DNA of 64,000 bases from Gigantopelta aegis (lineage: Eukaryota > Mollusca > Gastropoda > Neomphalida > Peltospiridae), in assembly GCF_016097555.1 (NCBI RefSeq), contig NC_054703.1, forward strand, positions 22,890,153 to 22,954,152, given 5' to 3'. Below the pieces are notes generated by a model. That model had not been told where the DNA came from. It saw only the letters and a list, made by a program, of their open reading frames with translations, and ran no database searches. Numbering within the stretch: position 1 is the first letter of the stretch; each line of letters opens with the position of its first letter. Position numbers and translations under genes: made by a program. Shown in pieces: positions 31,651 through 62,147 of this stretch.

Positions 31651-32105
31651 GGTAGTACTAAACCAAATAACTTGCGGCTGGGTCAAAGTGCGAGGTGCAC
31701 CGAACTTTTGATAGAGAAGTGAACACCACAAGTCCTGTGATTGGTTATAATTTATGTGAGTGTGTTGGTCGTAAAAAATAATACTTTCATCTGGGTAAAA
31801 AAAAATTGCAATTTTATTTCATCTAGTACCAATGTGTCAAGTAGCCTTGTGCTTGAAACATGTATGGGGTACCTGTAAAAAAAAGTACTCGAATTTTGTG
31901 CGAAACTAGGGTAGTCATAGACGCTACTCGTTATCTCAGAAACGAGCTGCTTGACCACCATTTTTTTCTGATTCACTTTAAGTGAAACGGGTGGTAGTAT
32001 TTATATCCGTGGCGTTTATGTCGGTTGATACGTTGCAGGTAGGAGTTTTAGCCACATATGTTACTATTGTCGTCTATGGGATTTGATTTGGTAGTATACA
32101 CCCTA
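31651..32105 (+). mobile_element. MITE family M1, copy 2
   Basis: It starts GGTAGTACTAAACCAAATAA and ends GTATACACCC. It is nearly identical to copy 3 at 33732-34184, and the two direct copies bracket the first exon of the gene at 33183. Confidence 0.85.
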
Positions 32106-33170
32106 TAGCACATATTCAGTCATCGGTGCATAATAAAAAATATTATGATTTTGTCATTTTATTTAATTAAACTATACTGGTTGATAAATTAGCCATCACT
32201 CGATCATGCAAGTTCACAATGACCTTGACCTTGACCGTGACAATAATCTCTGTACATGGCTCTGAATGGAGTTTGAATCAAAGTTAGCACTGAAGAAAAG
32301 TTGGTTTTGGCCTATAATTCATACTGTAAAGATTTCAATAATTTCTTTTTACATGGTATTTGACTTGCCATATACAACTGCTCTTAAATATGGTATTATA
32401 TATAAGCAACCTGAACTAAGATTTTAATAGCAATTTATTTTTATATTAAAAATAGCATGTGCCAATAGTGGGTTAATGTCTTTAGTTTCCATTAACATTG
32501 TTAATTTTTTATGTATGAAATTCTGAAAACTCAAATTTGTAAAGAAGTTGATTTTTATTGTCATTTTGACATATTTATAGGGTGCTAAGTTATATTTTAG
32601 ACAAATTTGTAGTTTTATGCAAAATTTAAAGTAAATTTTAAGAAAAACTTTACCAAAAACATAATTAAATTTGTTGTCACTATTGTGCCTTCTGTTCTTA
32701 TTTGTACATAACAATAAGGTTGTTAAACATATACTTAGATCTCCAGATAGTTTTTTTTTTAATAATCACTTAGTTAGCTCTCATGAAAAGCATTTTGAGT
32801 TTATACTAGATTCAGAACCAATTTTTTCAGATCTGATTATCTGCCTTGGATTAAGTTGATAATTTATTTTATTGTTAAAGCTGTATTACCTAATGTTACT
32901 AGCTAAATAAAATGCTGGATTACAGATTGTAGGAATACATCTAATGTACATTTTGTATTCATCCGGATTAGAAAATAATGCAAGAAAATAGATGTTCGGG
33001 TAATTTTGTCATTTAAAAATAGTTTTTTTCAGTAATTAATCAAAAATAAATGTGTTAAAGCTGCATGATTAATCCAGATATCACAACTATTAAAACCTCC
33101 AACTACAGTAGGCTATAAATAAAATATAGTCAGGAATATTGGTGGCTGCCAATAGTTTTGATGGTTCATT
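32106..33170. other. AT-rich stretch before the 33-52 kb gene
   Basis: It presumably contains the promoter and 5' UTR of the next gene, but I see no TATA box or CpG-rich block. AATGACCTTGACCTTGACCG near 32218 holds repeated nuclear-receptor-like half sites, and TGAATGGAGTTTGAATCAAA near 32265 recurs reversed near 49655-49690. Confidence 0.4.
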
Positions 33171-33182
33171 ATGAAAATCAGC

Positions 33183-52229
<19,047 letters not shown>

Positions 52230-52273
52230 TAAATGTTTACTTTATGTTCACAAAGCTTTTCTATAAAGAGGAT

Positions 52274-52279
52274 AATAAA
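52274..52279 (+). promoter_or_regulatory. Poly(A) signal of the 33-52 kb gene
   Basis: AATAAA 45 bases after the stop codon at 52227-52229. Confidence 0.65.
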
Positions 52280-52417
52280 TGAGTTATCAATTATTATCAT
52301 GTTTATGTCCTGTGTGAAATAATGTTCACTTGTCACAAGCTTTGACGACTGACAAATGAAAATTATTTCATGAGGATATAAATTCTATTAACTACCTCAG
52401 CTATTTAGTTTTTCTTA

Positions 52418-52740
52418 AAGGGACATACTCTAGTTTTTAAACATTAAGGCATATTTTTTACTATTATAGCCGTTTTTGATGACTGAGATCATACGTTACT
52501 TAGATTTTATGGTTTAGATTATCATATATTATACCGTATATTCGAAGTGTTTCTGGTCATCCTGATGTTTGTAGTACGAAAAAAAGCATTTTTCATATTT
52601 TTAAAAACGCACGTGTGTCTCAGAAGTAGCAGTTTATTGATTATAGTTCTAGTCTATTTGTTAAGGATATTTCCTGTTTTTAACGTCACAGACTCTCCTT
52701 TCACTCTGTTGTGCCCAAATTAGTGAGATCTAAAACCATG
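52418..52740 (+). mobile_element. MITE family M2, right end missing
   Basis: CTTAAAGGGACATACTCTAG starts it and the order of the following blocks matches 6150-6450. The right part (CCCAAATTAGTGAGATCTAA) runs into the 182-bp tandem repeat. Confidence 0.75.
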
Positions 52741-53450
52741 GATACGTCCTGGAACAATCTCAAGATTTGTCATAATAATTAACTTATAATGATTACAGAT
52801 ATTTTGTAGTTGTAAGCATATTTAGTTTTTTATATTTTTATATTTTTCTTTATGATAATTTATTCTCTTACATTGTTATTTTTTATGTTGCATCGTGTAA
52901 CCTGTTGCGATCTAAAGCCCTGGATACATTCTGGAACAATCTCAAGGTTTGTCATTATAATTAATTTATAATGATTACACATATTTTGTAGTTGTAAGCA
53001 TATTTAGTTTTTTATATTTTTATATTTTTCTTTATGATAATTTATTCTCTTACATTGTTATTTTTTATGTTGCATTGTGTAACCTGTTGCGATCTAAAGC
53101 CCTGGATACGTCCTGGAACAATCTCAAGGTTTGTCATTATAATTAATTTATAATGATTACAGATATTTTGTAGTTGTAAGCATATTTAGTTTTTTATATT
53201 TTTATATTTTTCTTTATGATAATTTATTCTCTTACATTGTTATTTTTTATGTTGCATTGTGTAACCTGTTGCGATCTAAAGCCCTGGATACATTCTGGAA
53301 CAATCTCAAGGTTTGTCATTATAATTAATTTATAATGATTACAGATATTTTGTAGTTGTAAGCATATTTAATGTTTCAGATTTTTATATTTTTCTTTATG
53401 ATAATTTATTCTCTTACATTGTTATTTTCGATGTTGCATCGTGAACTTGT
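52727..53450 (+). repeat. 182-bp tandem repeat, four copies
   Basis: Units start GATCTAAA(A/G)CC.TGGATAC, contain GGAACAATCTCAAG, ATTTTGTAGTTGTAAGCATA and TTTATGATAATTTATTCTCT, and end AACCTGTTGC. The middle copies are nearly identical. Confidence 0.9.
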
Positions 53451-53455
53451 TATAC

Positions 53456-53770
53456 ACTGTAACCTGTTTAAACCAGATCATGTCGGGGACCTGTTATTTA
53501 TCTGATTTCAATAGGATCCGGTCTTTAGAAGGTTGCCTTTTAGAATTTAGAAAGTTCGGGACCATGAAATTTGACAGGTTATGACAGTATTCCGGTTTGT
53601 CAAGGTTTTCATTGTACATGTATTCATATTATTGTCTGTATTGAGTATTGTATAGAAGGTTGCCTTTTAGAATTTAGAAAGTTCGGGATCATGAAATTTG
53701 GCTGGTTATGACAGGATTCCAGTTTGTTCAGGGTCCGGTTTATACAGGTTTTCATTGTACATGTATTTAT
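53456..53770 (+). mobile_element. MITE related to 11797-11970, partly duplicated
   Basis: CTGTAACCTGTTTAAACCAG at the left and GGTTTATACAGGTTTTCATT at the right are inverted. A 100-bp segment (AGAAGGTTGCCTTTTAGAAT ... ATGAAATTTG) occurs twice. Confidence 0.65.
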
Positions 53771-53836
53771 ATTATTATCTGTATTGATTTTGTCGCCATT
53801 TTGTGACTTTACTTTGGCTTAGTCATGATTTTATAT

Positions 53837-53860
53837 TGGGGGGGGGGGGGGGGGGGGCAC
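53837..53860 (+). repeat. Poly-G run
   Basis: About 20 consecutive G. 53770-53916 otherwise holds nothing recognised. Confidence 0.9.
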
Positions 53861-53916
53861 TCTATTTGGGTGGGACCAACCACACTGTCTATGACCCTCA
53901 TGCTTCCATTTTCCTC

Positions 53917-54197
53917 TCGCTCGCTTGATGCGAGGTCAGTTTGGGATCGATCCCTTTCAGTGGGCCCATTGGGCTATTTCTCGCTCCAGCCAGTTCACCA
54001 CAACTGGTACATTAAGGCCATGGGATGTGCTATCCTGTCTATGGGATGGTGCATATAAAAGATCCCTAGCCCAAAAAGTGCAAACAGCGGGTTTCCTACC
54101 TCAATATCTGTGTGGTCCTTAACCATATGTCTGACGCCATATAACCGTAACTAAAATGTGTTGAGTGTGTCATTAAATAAAATATTTCCTTCCTTCC
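53917..54197 (+). mobile_element. SINE, family A
   Basis: It starts inside the head (CTCGCTTGATGCGAGGTCAG), with the B box, the central block and the ACGCCATATAACC...AAATATTTCC tail. The first part of the head is lost. Confidence 0.85.
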
Positions 54198-54399
54198 GCT
54201 TTCCTTGTGCCACACCAGTGATGACATTGGATACAAATATGTTCATTATGCAATGAAATTGCCTTTTACAGCAACAAAAAATCATTTGTTACATGTATTA
54301 GTCATATTCATATTATTGTCATTGTTGGTGTTACATTACTTTTGTTATTAATTTGGAATTTAAAACAATGCAAATAACACTTGAAGGGGGGTGGGGGGT

Positions 54400-54662
54400 C
54401 AGACTTAGGTTAGTGGTAAAGCACTCGTCTGATGCACGGTCGGTCTGAAAGCGATCCCCGCCAGTGGGCCAATTGAACTAATTCTCATTCCAGCCATGAT
54501 ATGAGCTTTTCTTTTCACATTACCTTTCCTCAAAATAATCTTTAACTTTTAACTCTAGCACTGTATGTCAGAATTACCAAATCTTTGACATCCAATAGCC
54601 GATGATTAATAAATCAATGTGCTCTAGTGATGTCATTTAACAAAAACAAATTTTAACTTTAA
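54400..54662 (+). mobile_element. SINE, family A, body deleted
   Basis: The head (TAGTGGTAAAGCACTCGTCT, AAGCGATCCCCG) is followed directly by a substituted segment and then the ATCCAATAGCCGATGATTAA ... CTCTAGTGATGTC tail; the central block is missing. Confidence 0.75.
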
Positions 54663-54701
54663 TTTTTTATTTTACATTACAAATAAAACTTATGTTTAAA
54701 C

Positions 54702-55028
54702 GCATACTGTCACAGATTTCAGGACCATATTTCTAAAAAAATTGGATAATAAATAAAAATTACATTAATTGTTGGAAACCAAATCTAGCTATTGCATCAC
54801 CTTAATTGAACCATGATGGAGTGAAATCTATGTCATCCCTCTCAGCAATTTAAGTTTTTGAATTATGGACCATTGCCATAGTTCAATTATTTTTACAAAA
54901 TGTCATTAATAAATGGAGTATGGTGGTTATGAAGATGGTTGAATAATGTACATTTAGAGACAAATCAAATTATTTTTGTTCAGGTAATACTTTGTTAGAC
55001 CATAGGTCAGTGGTCTGTGACAATATGC
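54702..55028. mobile_element. MITE with GCATACTGTCACAGA ends
   Basis: The 15-base left end is matched on the right by TCTGTGACAATATGC (one mismatch, reversed). GGACCATA occurs near the left end and GACCATAGG near the right. Confidence 0.75.
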
Positions 55029-55790
55029 CTTTAAAGGGGTAGTGTCAAAGTTGCGTGGTGACCATAAATATTTCATAAATTTTTTTGAGAAATATAAAGA
55101 TTATACCTAGAATTACCCGCCCACAAAACATTACATTCAAATAATTGCATCTACTATTTATAAATTTTAACCCTAATTTAAACTAATATAAATTTTATAT
55201 TAGTTTAAATTAGTTTTTAAAAAATGTGTCACAGTTTGAAGTTTAGTAGCATCTTCATTTTGACAAATAACTGGCTGCTATTTTAATGGGCATGGCTATA
55301 ACTTCTAAAAATTATATGAGTAACAAATTCTTAACTTTAAGCAGTCTGGCTGCATATTCCTTTTGTGTTAATGAAACTGAATCAGCATCGCTCAGTTGTG
55401 CTGGGTTTAGTTATAATGCTTTGTGAGAAAGGACCCTTTTCACATAGATTTGGTTTTAAATAACCGGTCCATTGCCAACAGCTCTTGGTAAAGCTATATA
55501 TTGATCTGCTCCCAGGATAAATGTGTTGAAAACTCTCTCCATTACCTGAAAGAGTGGTTGTAATTGAGAGTCACTGAATCACATGTTTGTTGTGTTAGCT
55601 TTTACACTGTAAGTGTGTCTGTCATCAAGTTTGATGCTTCTTGAGAGTGATGTTCATAAGATATTCCAACAGATATGTGAATAGCTGTTGACTAGTGGGC
55701 AACAGATTCAAATTTATACTCTGTGGGAACATGTTTGTTGTGTCAGCTTTTGCTCAGGATCTGCGTTGTCACCTTCGGTATCAGATCTGT
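55029..55790. other. Gene-free stretch
   Basis: AAAGGGGTAGTGTCAAAG near 55034 looks like a lone element end. The rest shows no gene or repeat that I recognise. Confidence 0.4.
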
Positions 55791-55796
55791 CCTAGG

Positions 55797-56335
55797 TGAA
55801 CTGTCTTCCTCCTCCTTGTACAGAGGCAACTCCCAGGATCCTTGTACAGATGGGCAACTCCCAGGATCCTTGTACAGGCCGATTCTCCCTTTGCCAATTC
55901 TCCTTCTTGAACAGAGGCAACTCCTAGGATCTCTGTACAGCCGATTCTCCTCCTTGGACATGGGCAACTCACAGGATTCCTATTCTGTCGAATCTTCTCC
56001 TTTGACAGAGGCAACTCCCGGCATCCCTGTACAGCCAATTCTCCTTCTTGAACAGAGGCAACTCCCAAGATCCCTGTACAGCCAATTCTCCTTCTTGAAC
56101 AGAGGCAACTGCCAGGATCCCTGTACAGCCGATTCTCCTCCTTGGACATGGGCAACTCACAGGATTCCTATTCTGTCGAATCTTCTCCTTTGACAGAGGC
56201 AACTCCCGGCATCCCTGTACAGCCGATTCTCCTTCTTGAACAGAGGCAACTCCCAAGATCCCTGTACAGCCAATTCTCCTTCTTGAACAGAGGCAACTGC
56301 CAGGATCCCTGTACAGCCGATTCTCCTCCTTGGAC
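55797..56335 (+). repeat. 47-bp minisatellite with four-unit higher order
   Basis: Units are variants of AACAGAGGCAACTCCCAGGA followed by TCCCTGTACAGCCGATTCTC and CTTCTTG. The block with TTGGACATGGGCAACTCACA at 55953 recurs at 56141, 188 bases later, which is four units. The open frames on both strands (up to 156 residues) are produced by the repeat. Confidence 0.85.
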
Positions 56336-56340
56336 ACAGT

Positions 56341-57360
56341 TTATTGTAAATTCTTTACATAAAGTTAAAACAAAGCACATTGGAATGGCGTGTCATGTCA
56401 TGTCATGTCATAGGGTTTTACGTGCACATTCAGAACAAGCTGAAAGGTGGGGGGAGGGGAGAGGAGGGACCGCCTGCACTGGCAGGTGCAAGGGAGCACC
56501 AGCAGCCCGATCAAACCGGTAGCAGGCGGATGGGGGTGGTGGTGGTGCTATGGAATTTGAATGGAGCAGTTAAATGCCAAAGAGAAAAGGGTGCGCAATT
56601 TTGATTGAGGGAATTTGGTGCAGTTTTGAACGGTCGGTCGAAAGGTAAATGGCCGAGCTAATATAGGTTTTGATATTAGTGAATCGAGAGTAGCTCGTTA
56701 ATTTTAGACCTTTACGATGCTGTGGTGTCTCCCTAGGTTGCCCACTGGAGTATATATGATGGCATCCCAAATTAGCATAATTTGGTTTAGTATAAACTAT
56801 GGAATCTGGCAATACACACAAATAAAAAATTTAAAGTTAGTCAACCATGTTTCAAAAACATGTTTTGTCGCATTGTTAACCCTTTGAAGCCTATCATCCT
56901 ATAAACTATTATACTTCCATCCTGGCAATCCTGATCAGAAGTTGGATTTATATATGAGTTAGCATAAACAGCCAGAACTTGGTTCTTTATAGTCACAATT
57001 ATTTGAAATTTTGACAAAACATTGATAGATGAGGTATAGATATTTCCTCCCTATTATTATAAAAATACCAGGTAACACAGGCAAGTTGATTACAGGTAAG
57101 CAGGAGAAATGAACTATAATCAGTAAAACAAACAGTATCAACAATGTAACTAAATTTACACCTGTCCTAATTACAGGTAATGCCACAAATGTCAACTGAA
57201 ATTGAAATGGAATGTATGCTCTGCTGCATGTCCAAACCACATCAACATGATTTCATAGCTACATGTAGGTTCATTTCCAGTATTCCACCAGGGCGTGATA
57301 TGCACGAAAACAGTTGTTGACACCTGTCCCAACACAGAAACACCAGACAGGTAGGACACC
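56341..57360. other. Gene-free stretch
   Basis: GTCAT pentamers lie near 56391-56412, followed by TTTTACGTGCACATTCAGAA and a G-rich segment. None of the small frames (56380-56604, 56959-57240, 57192-57434) resembles a known protein. Confidence 0.4.
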
Positions 57361-57425
57361 CAGGGGCGTAGGCTGGGGTGGGGGGGGGGGGGGGGGGATT
57401 TAGATGCCCCCCCCCCCCCTCCCCA
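57361..57425 (+). mobile_element. Lone transposon-like end with G and C runs
   Basis: CAGGGGCGTAGGCTGGGGTG is followed by a G run and then a C run. It resembles the ends of non-autonomous DNA elements in marine invertebrates; no partner end was found. Confidence 0.35.
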
Positions 57426-58698
57426 CTGAAGCAAATGGTCTACTTTCAGAATTAAAACATACAGGTTTATACATACATGTATAGTTTCTGATGGTGTAAA
57501 ACAAAATAGAAAAAGGGTCCACTTGGTTCAAATCAACAGGCTTACTATCTTTATTTATGTTCACTGGAATGTTCTGGGGGCCCGGTGTTTTGTTTGGGTT
57601 GAAAACCGGTTCCACAAAACTATCAACTTGTTTATTCCATTCCAGAGGTGGTATCGCTGGTACAATTGCGCAGGCCCACATCTCACTCTGGTCGGTCGTT
57701 GTTTACTATTTACAGGTATTTTACTCGAAGTTGACTGGACAGGTGATTCATTTTCAGAACTGCTGCTAGAATCGTGACGTTCTGGTCCCAAGTTAAATTT
57801 CTTTAATATCAGTTGTTCATCAATATAGTTTCCCCAGTCTTTCCACCAGTAGCAAACCTACTCTTTGTTTACATTCTGCGTATCAGTGCTGTACTTGAGA
57901 AAGAAGCTGAGGTCATTAGCTGTTTTAGTTCATTCCACTGTCAAACTTTTCTTTGTTTTCATTCATGGAATAATGAATTCCCCCCCCCCCCCAGACAGAA
58001 AATAATTTTTGTCATTTCTGCAACATCATCTCTATTCTCTTTGACTCTAGGCACTGAACGAGGTATCTTGTTTAATAGAAGAATTCTACTTCCTATTCTC
58101 ATCTCTTGAGAGCAATTTTATCATATGTGACAAAATCCTACTTTTGAGATACAAGCGTTTGAAAATTTAAAATGACCCTGCAAATCAGATAACTGAATTA
58201 TTTGATATTTTGTCAGTTGATTAATCTAACAGTTACCAATACTCAGTAATAAAGTCCATACAATTCATTGTCCCAATTTTAAATTATATGTGACCGTCTA
58301 TGCAAAAACCCAGCCAAAGTATAAAGAATTAAAAACTATTATTTTTATGTTTTTCCCATTAGTATTATATTAGAAATGTACTGGCCAAAGGATTTTATTC
58401 TGCCTTTAATAATAAAAGAAATACTACATTTTAAAGACCCCATATCTCCAAGGATCCGAAAGCGGCCATTTTGAGAATTTATGAGCTAAAGATAGATGAA
58501 CTTGTAAAGCACATATTTCAAAATCCAGAATTGTTACAAGATATTGTAATATACCAAAAGAAAGCTTATTCTGTTTGCTATAAAAATAACTATAACACAG
58601 GGTTGGCAAAATTATTTTATATTAACACTATATTATGTCTTAAAACATATATACAAAATAAAATGAATAGTTTTCGCAGTCATCGAGTGTCAGAATAT
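57426..58698. other. Gene-free stretch with an unassigned minus-strand frame
   Basis: 57561-57791 (minus) encodes a Ser-rich start (GPERHDSSSSSENES) and a basic part; it could be a first exon but nothing supports it further. A 14-C run lies near 57980. The rest is AT-rich and would include the 3' flank of the gene ending at 58699. Confidence 0.35.
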
Positions 58699-61326
58699 TC
58701 ATTTCCTAGCAGCAAGTCCCTTTGCTTTTTTGAGAGGACGACCAGGGCCACGCACTGCCTCAGATACATCATCCATGTCCGTTCTAGGTCTAGGGCACAC
58801 TAGATCCTGAAATTGTTCTGCCACAAAAGGGCGAATTTCCTTAAACAGATCGTTTTTCCAATCAACAGACAGTCCAGATGGAAACATTTGGGGTGGTAGT
58901 TCACGCGGTACTTCGGATGGCTGAACTTTTAAAATGTTATGCTCCACCGTCTCACTATCAGCAAAGTCTTTGCACAAAATTCTCCCATCGGGGTAAAACT
59001 CCACGTGGTGTATGTATTTTATGGCAGGCATTTTTCTAAATATGCCAGGAAAGAAGAAAGAGTCCCAAGAGTACATTGGAGTAAACACTCGACCACCTTC
59101 ATCGCCGCACAGCTGTGGAACAATGACGCCTGCTGGGGATGACTGTTTGGCCACAGTTTCAACATCCTTTAAACAATCCACTTTCGATGACTTTAGTTTT
59201 TTCTTAAACAGTCCAAAACACCAATCTGGGCCGAGCTTGGTATGGCCGGCAAGAAGGAAGGACAAAGTAATCGTCTTGTGCTTTCCCATAATCACCCGCC
59301 AAGCTAGATAATGCATCATTGCATTATTTTTATTTTGGCCTGAACAGTTGTCGGCATGTAAGTGGCACACAGTTTCTTTCAATCCATAATTCTCGAAAAA
59401 GAAATTCAAAAGGCTGATGACACAGTTTGCCCCTTTACCTGTTGACGATGCCTCATCCAAAAGAAAGAGTACCATTTTGGCCAGTCCTTCTGTCATCATC
59501 CCAAAAACACCAATTTTCCTAGGGGTTTTGAAAAAAATTGGTCCGGGCTGCATGGGGTTGTATGGATAGTGGATCTGTTGAGCAAAATCAAAGCTGTAGT
59601 GTGCCTGAAAGAGAAATACAAAATAAATAATTATGTACTAGTTCAGTAATTCAATTTATATTAAAAATACACACCTTAAAATACTATACCAGTGTTTTGA
59701 AACTGTAAAATCACAAGTATCTATAAACCAATTTTCCAATAATCATAAAAGAAAGGGGGGTGGTATGGAGAGGACAGGAAGAAAAATAATTACATTAATG
59801 CACCAGTATTTTAAAATCACCATAATGATACCAAATGACTGAATAAAGTTTTATTTGGTTATAATTATTTCTTAACATAAAGTAGTTGCACTGGAGCAGA
59901 TTGCAAAATGGTGACACATTTATTAATCACTGGTTGAAAAAAGAATGAGGCACATAATTCCACCTCACAAAAAACCCTACATTTATCACCAATCCAAATT
60001 GATTTGGTGAAATTGAGGCCCTAACTGGTAACCTTGCTCATCAGGTGAACATTAAAAAATTATATTATCTTAAAATGATCTCACTATACATACCTCGAAT
60101 GTGCGAGAACAATCAGCAACGACATTTCCAGGAGCTTCCAGGTCTGTGATGCCCTCCATTGTGAAGACATCTTTACAGCTTTTCACTTTACTTGTATAGA
60201 GTGATCGCTCCTGGGTGGCTCGGAAGAGATGTTCCTCAGCATATTTTACAGTAGCAGTCTTCAACTCTAATGGCAGATTTGCAGCTTTAATTAAAAGATT
60301 GCTGTTTTTCTGGCATGTCCAGCACAAGTCTGACATGGGTTTCATTGGTAAAATGTTCGGAACATACTGCTTCCAAAACACATAGAACTATTTGATTCCT
60401 ACCACCCGAACTCCGAAACTTGAGCATGATTCTTCGTACAGGCGATGTATTGTTGCTTTGCTAACAGATGATGGCAGTACTTTCAAATCATCACGTTTGT
60501 AACCTGGTATTCTACCCGGAAGCAAAATGGCATTCTGTTCAGCAAAATGTTTAACAAATGTCACAACCCTCTGAATGTCATCAATACAAAAAGCATTTTG
60601 GGGAGTTTTACATGCATTGCCATGTGTGCGTGCAGTGAGTCCATTTTCCAAATAATGCCGAGTGAGTGAACACAGACGGTCTTTGAAAACTGCATGTATG
60701 AACATGAAAGTATCACGACAAATCTTTTTTGATTCTAACATGTAATCCATCCTTGATTTAGTGCGTAATGTTTGAACTTGCCGATAAAAATTAATAATGA
60801 CATTTTATAGTATGTCATTACAGAATAATTTGGCACTTTAAAAAACAACTCTAAAACAGTTGAAAAATACTGAAATTATTATTATTCAGATAACAATCTG
60901 ACAAATTTTGAGGATAACATTGGGTTTTTTTGTTTTCAGCAATTACATCAGATTGTTATAAAATTGTTGACAGCCTTCAGGGAAGGAATGCCATTAGTTT
61001 CTTGAGGTCTGCTTTCTTTTCATTATCAATGTTAGATTTGTCAGAAACTTTGGTTTTCAAACTTTTATTTCAGCCTCTCCATTTGTAGTCCATCAAAATC
61101 TGCTGATGTTCTAATTCTTCACAGAAATACACATTAACAGTTTCATCCTCTCCACCACGTTTTATGTACATGTATGTTATGTGGTGCATTTTAGAGATTA
61201 CTTTGAAACAATTTGTCTTCATGTATTCCTTGTTCAACTGATCAAAATCCAGAATGTCATGACTTATCAATTCTTTCACCTTGTATGGCATTCTTCTGTT
61301 AGCACTAACCATGCATGGCTGATAAC
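58699..61326 (-). pseudogene. DUF7869-type protein gene, interrupted
   Basis: Three minus-strand exons fit together: about 61070-61326, 60094-60776 and 58699-59604 (acceptor TTTCTCTTTCAG, donor GTATGT). Middle exon: KKICRDTFMFIHAVF, FAEQNAILLPGRIPGY, MSDLCWTCQKNSN and EEHLFRATQERSLY. Last exon: AHYSFDFAQQIHYPYNP, then LHADNCSGQNKNNAMMHYL, SFLLAGHTKLGPDWCFGLFK, and a basic end with RGPGRPLKKAKG (AT-hook-like). This order is that of a large invertebrate and fish family containing a DUF7869 region, whose H-A-D-N and G-H-T-K-x-x-P-D motifs look like an RNase H-type fold (recalled, not searched). Function unknown; a transposon origin is likely. The middle exon has one in-frame stop and the first exon's downstream border is unclear, so this copy is probably inactive. 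Confidence 0.65.
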
Positions 61327-61697
61327 CTGAAGGTAAATACTGTAAATCATGTAATTAATACTTCATGATATTATTGCATCTGTAGGGGAGAGGCAGGAGA
61401 ACTGGGACACTAATTTGGGGGTGTCATGTCTGCAGTCAGTATTCTTACCCCCTTTGAGCCAGTCAATTATTTATTTCTGCAACAGGTGGCATTTTTAATT
61501 GTTTTAATGTTTCTCTACGAGTATTTGGCATGGATTAAAATTAATTAGGATTTCTTGTTAATTAATAACTAATTAGGTATGAAGGTGAATTGGGACACCT
61601 GTGGGAGATATGGGACAACCTGGAAGGTTATGTGGGACAGTGAAAGGAGAAGTGGGACAGTGGTGAATTTGGCATTTCCAAGCCACACTAGCTTACT
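61327..61697. other. Gene-free stretch
   Basis: GGGACA-rich sequence lies at 61400-61665 (GGGAGATATGGGACA, GAAGTGGGACAGTG), possibly a worn repeat. No gene is supported; the 86-residue plus-strand frame runs into the MITE that follows. Confidence 0.4.
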
Positions 61698-61911
61698 TAA
61701 AGGCCCTCTGTTCACCCCTCCAGGATATGTGTTGTATTTACTCAGTGCCCTAGGCTTACACTTAATAGCATTGGCTCCAGTGTTACTTAGAGTAAATTAC
61801 ACTCGAAGCTTCAGGATGCTCATGCAGTGTGTGTTTTAAGTGCTGTGAGTTTGAAGGCATCAGTGCCGATATAATATGTAGTTTATGGAGTAAAGATCAG
61901 GGGGCCTTTAA
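61698..61911. mobile_element. MITE with TTAAAGGCCC ends
   Basis: TTAAAGGCCCTCTGTTCACC on the left and the reversed right end TTAAAGGCCCCCTGATC are inverted. The 214-base interior is non-coding. Confidence 0.75.
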
Positions 61912-62147
61912 GAATGCAGGCAAGTCTATGAACTCAACAAATACATGTACTTAAAAAGCATTTATTGCTATTACTAAGTTTTACCTAATTAAAAGAACAG
62001 TGAAATACAAAACATGAAAACAAAATTAAAACATACGGGATGAAAAACTTAAACTGCACTTAAGTGATGTGATGTCTAAATTATCAAAAAAACCATGTTG
62101 TTGTCTTTTGCATCCATTCAGTTTCAACAATGAACAAAGCACATGGT

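Noticed and set aside
55723-56522. Frames of 122-156 residues on both strands
   Set aside because: They result from the 47-bp minisatellite; no frame stands out.
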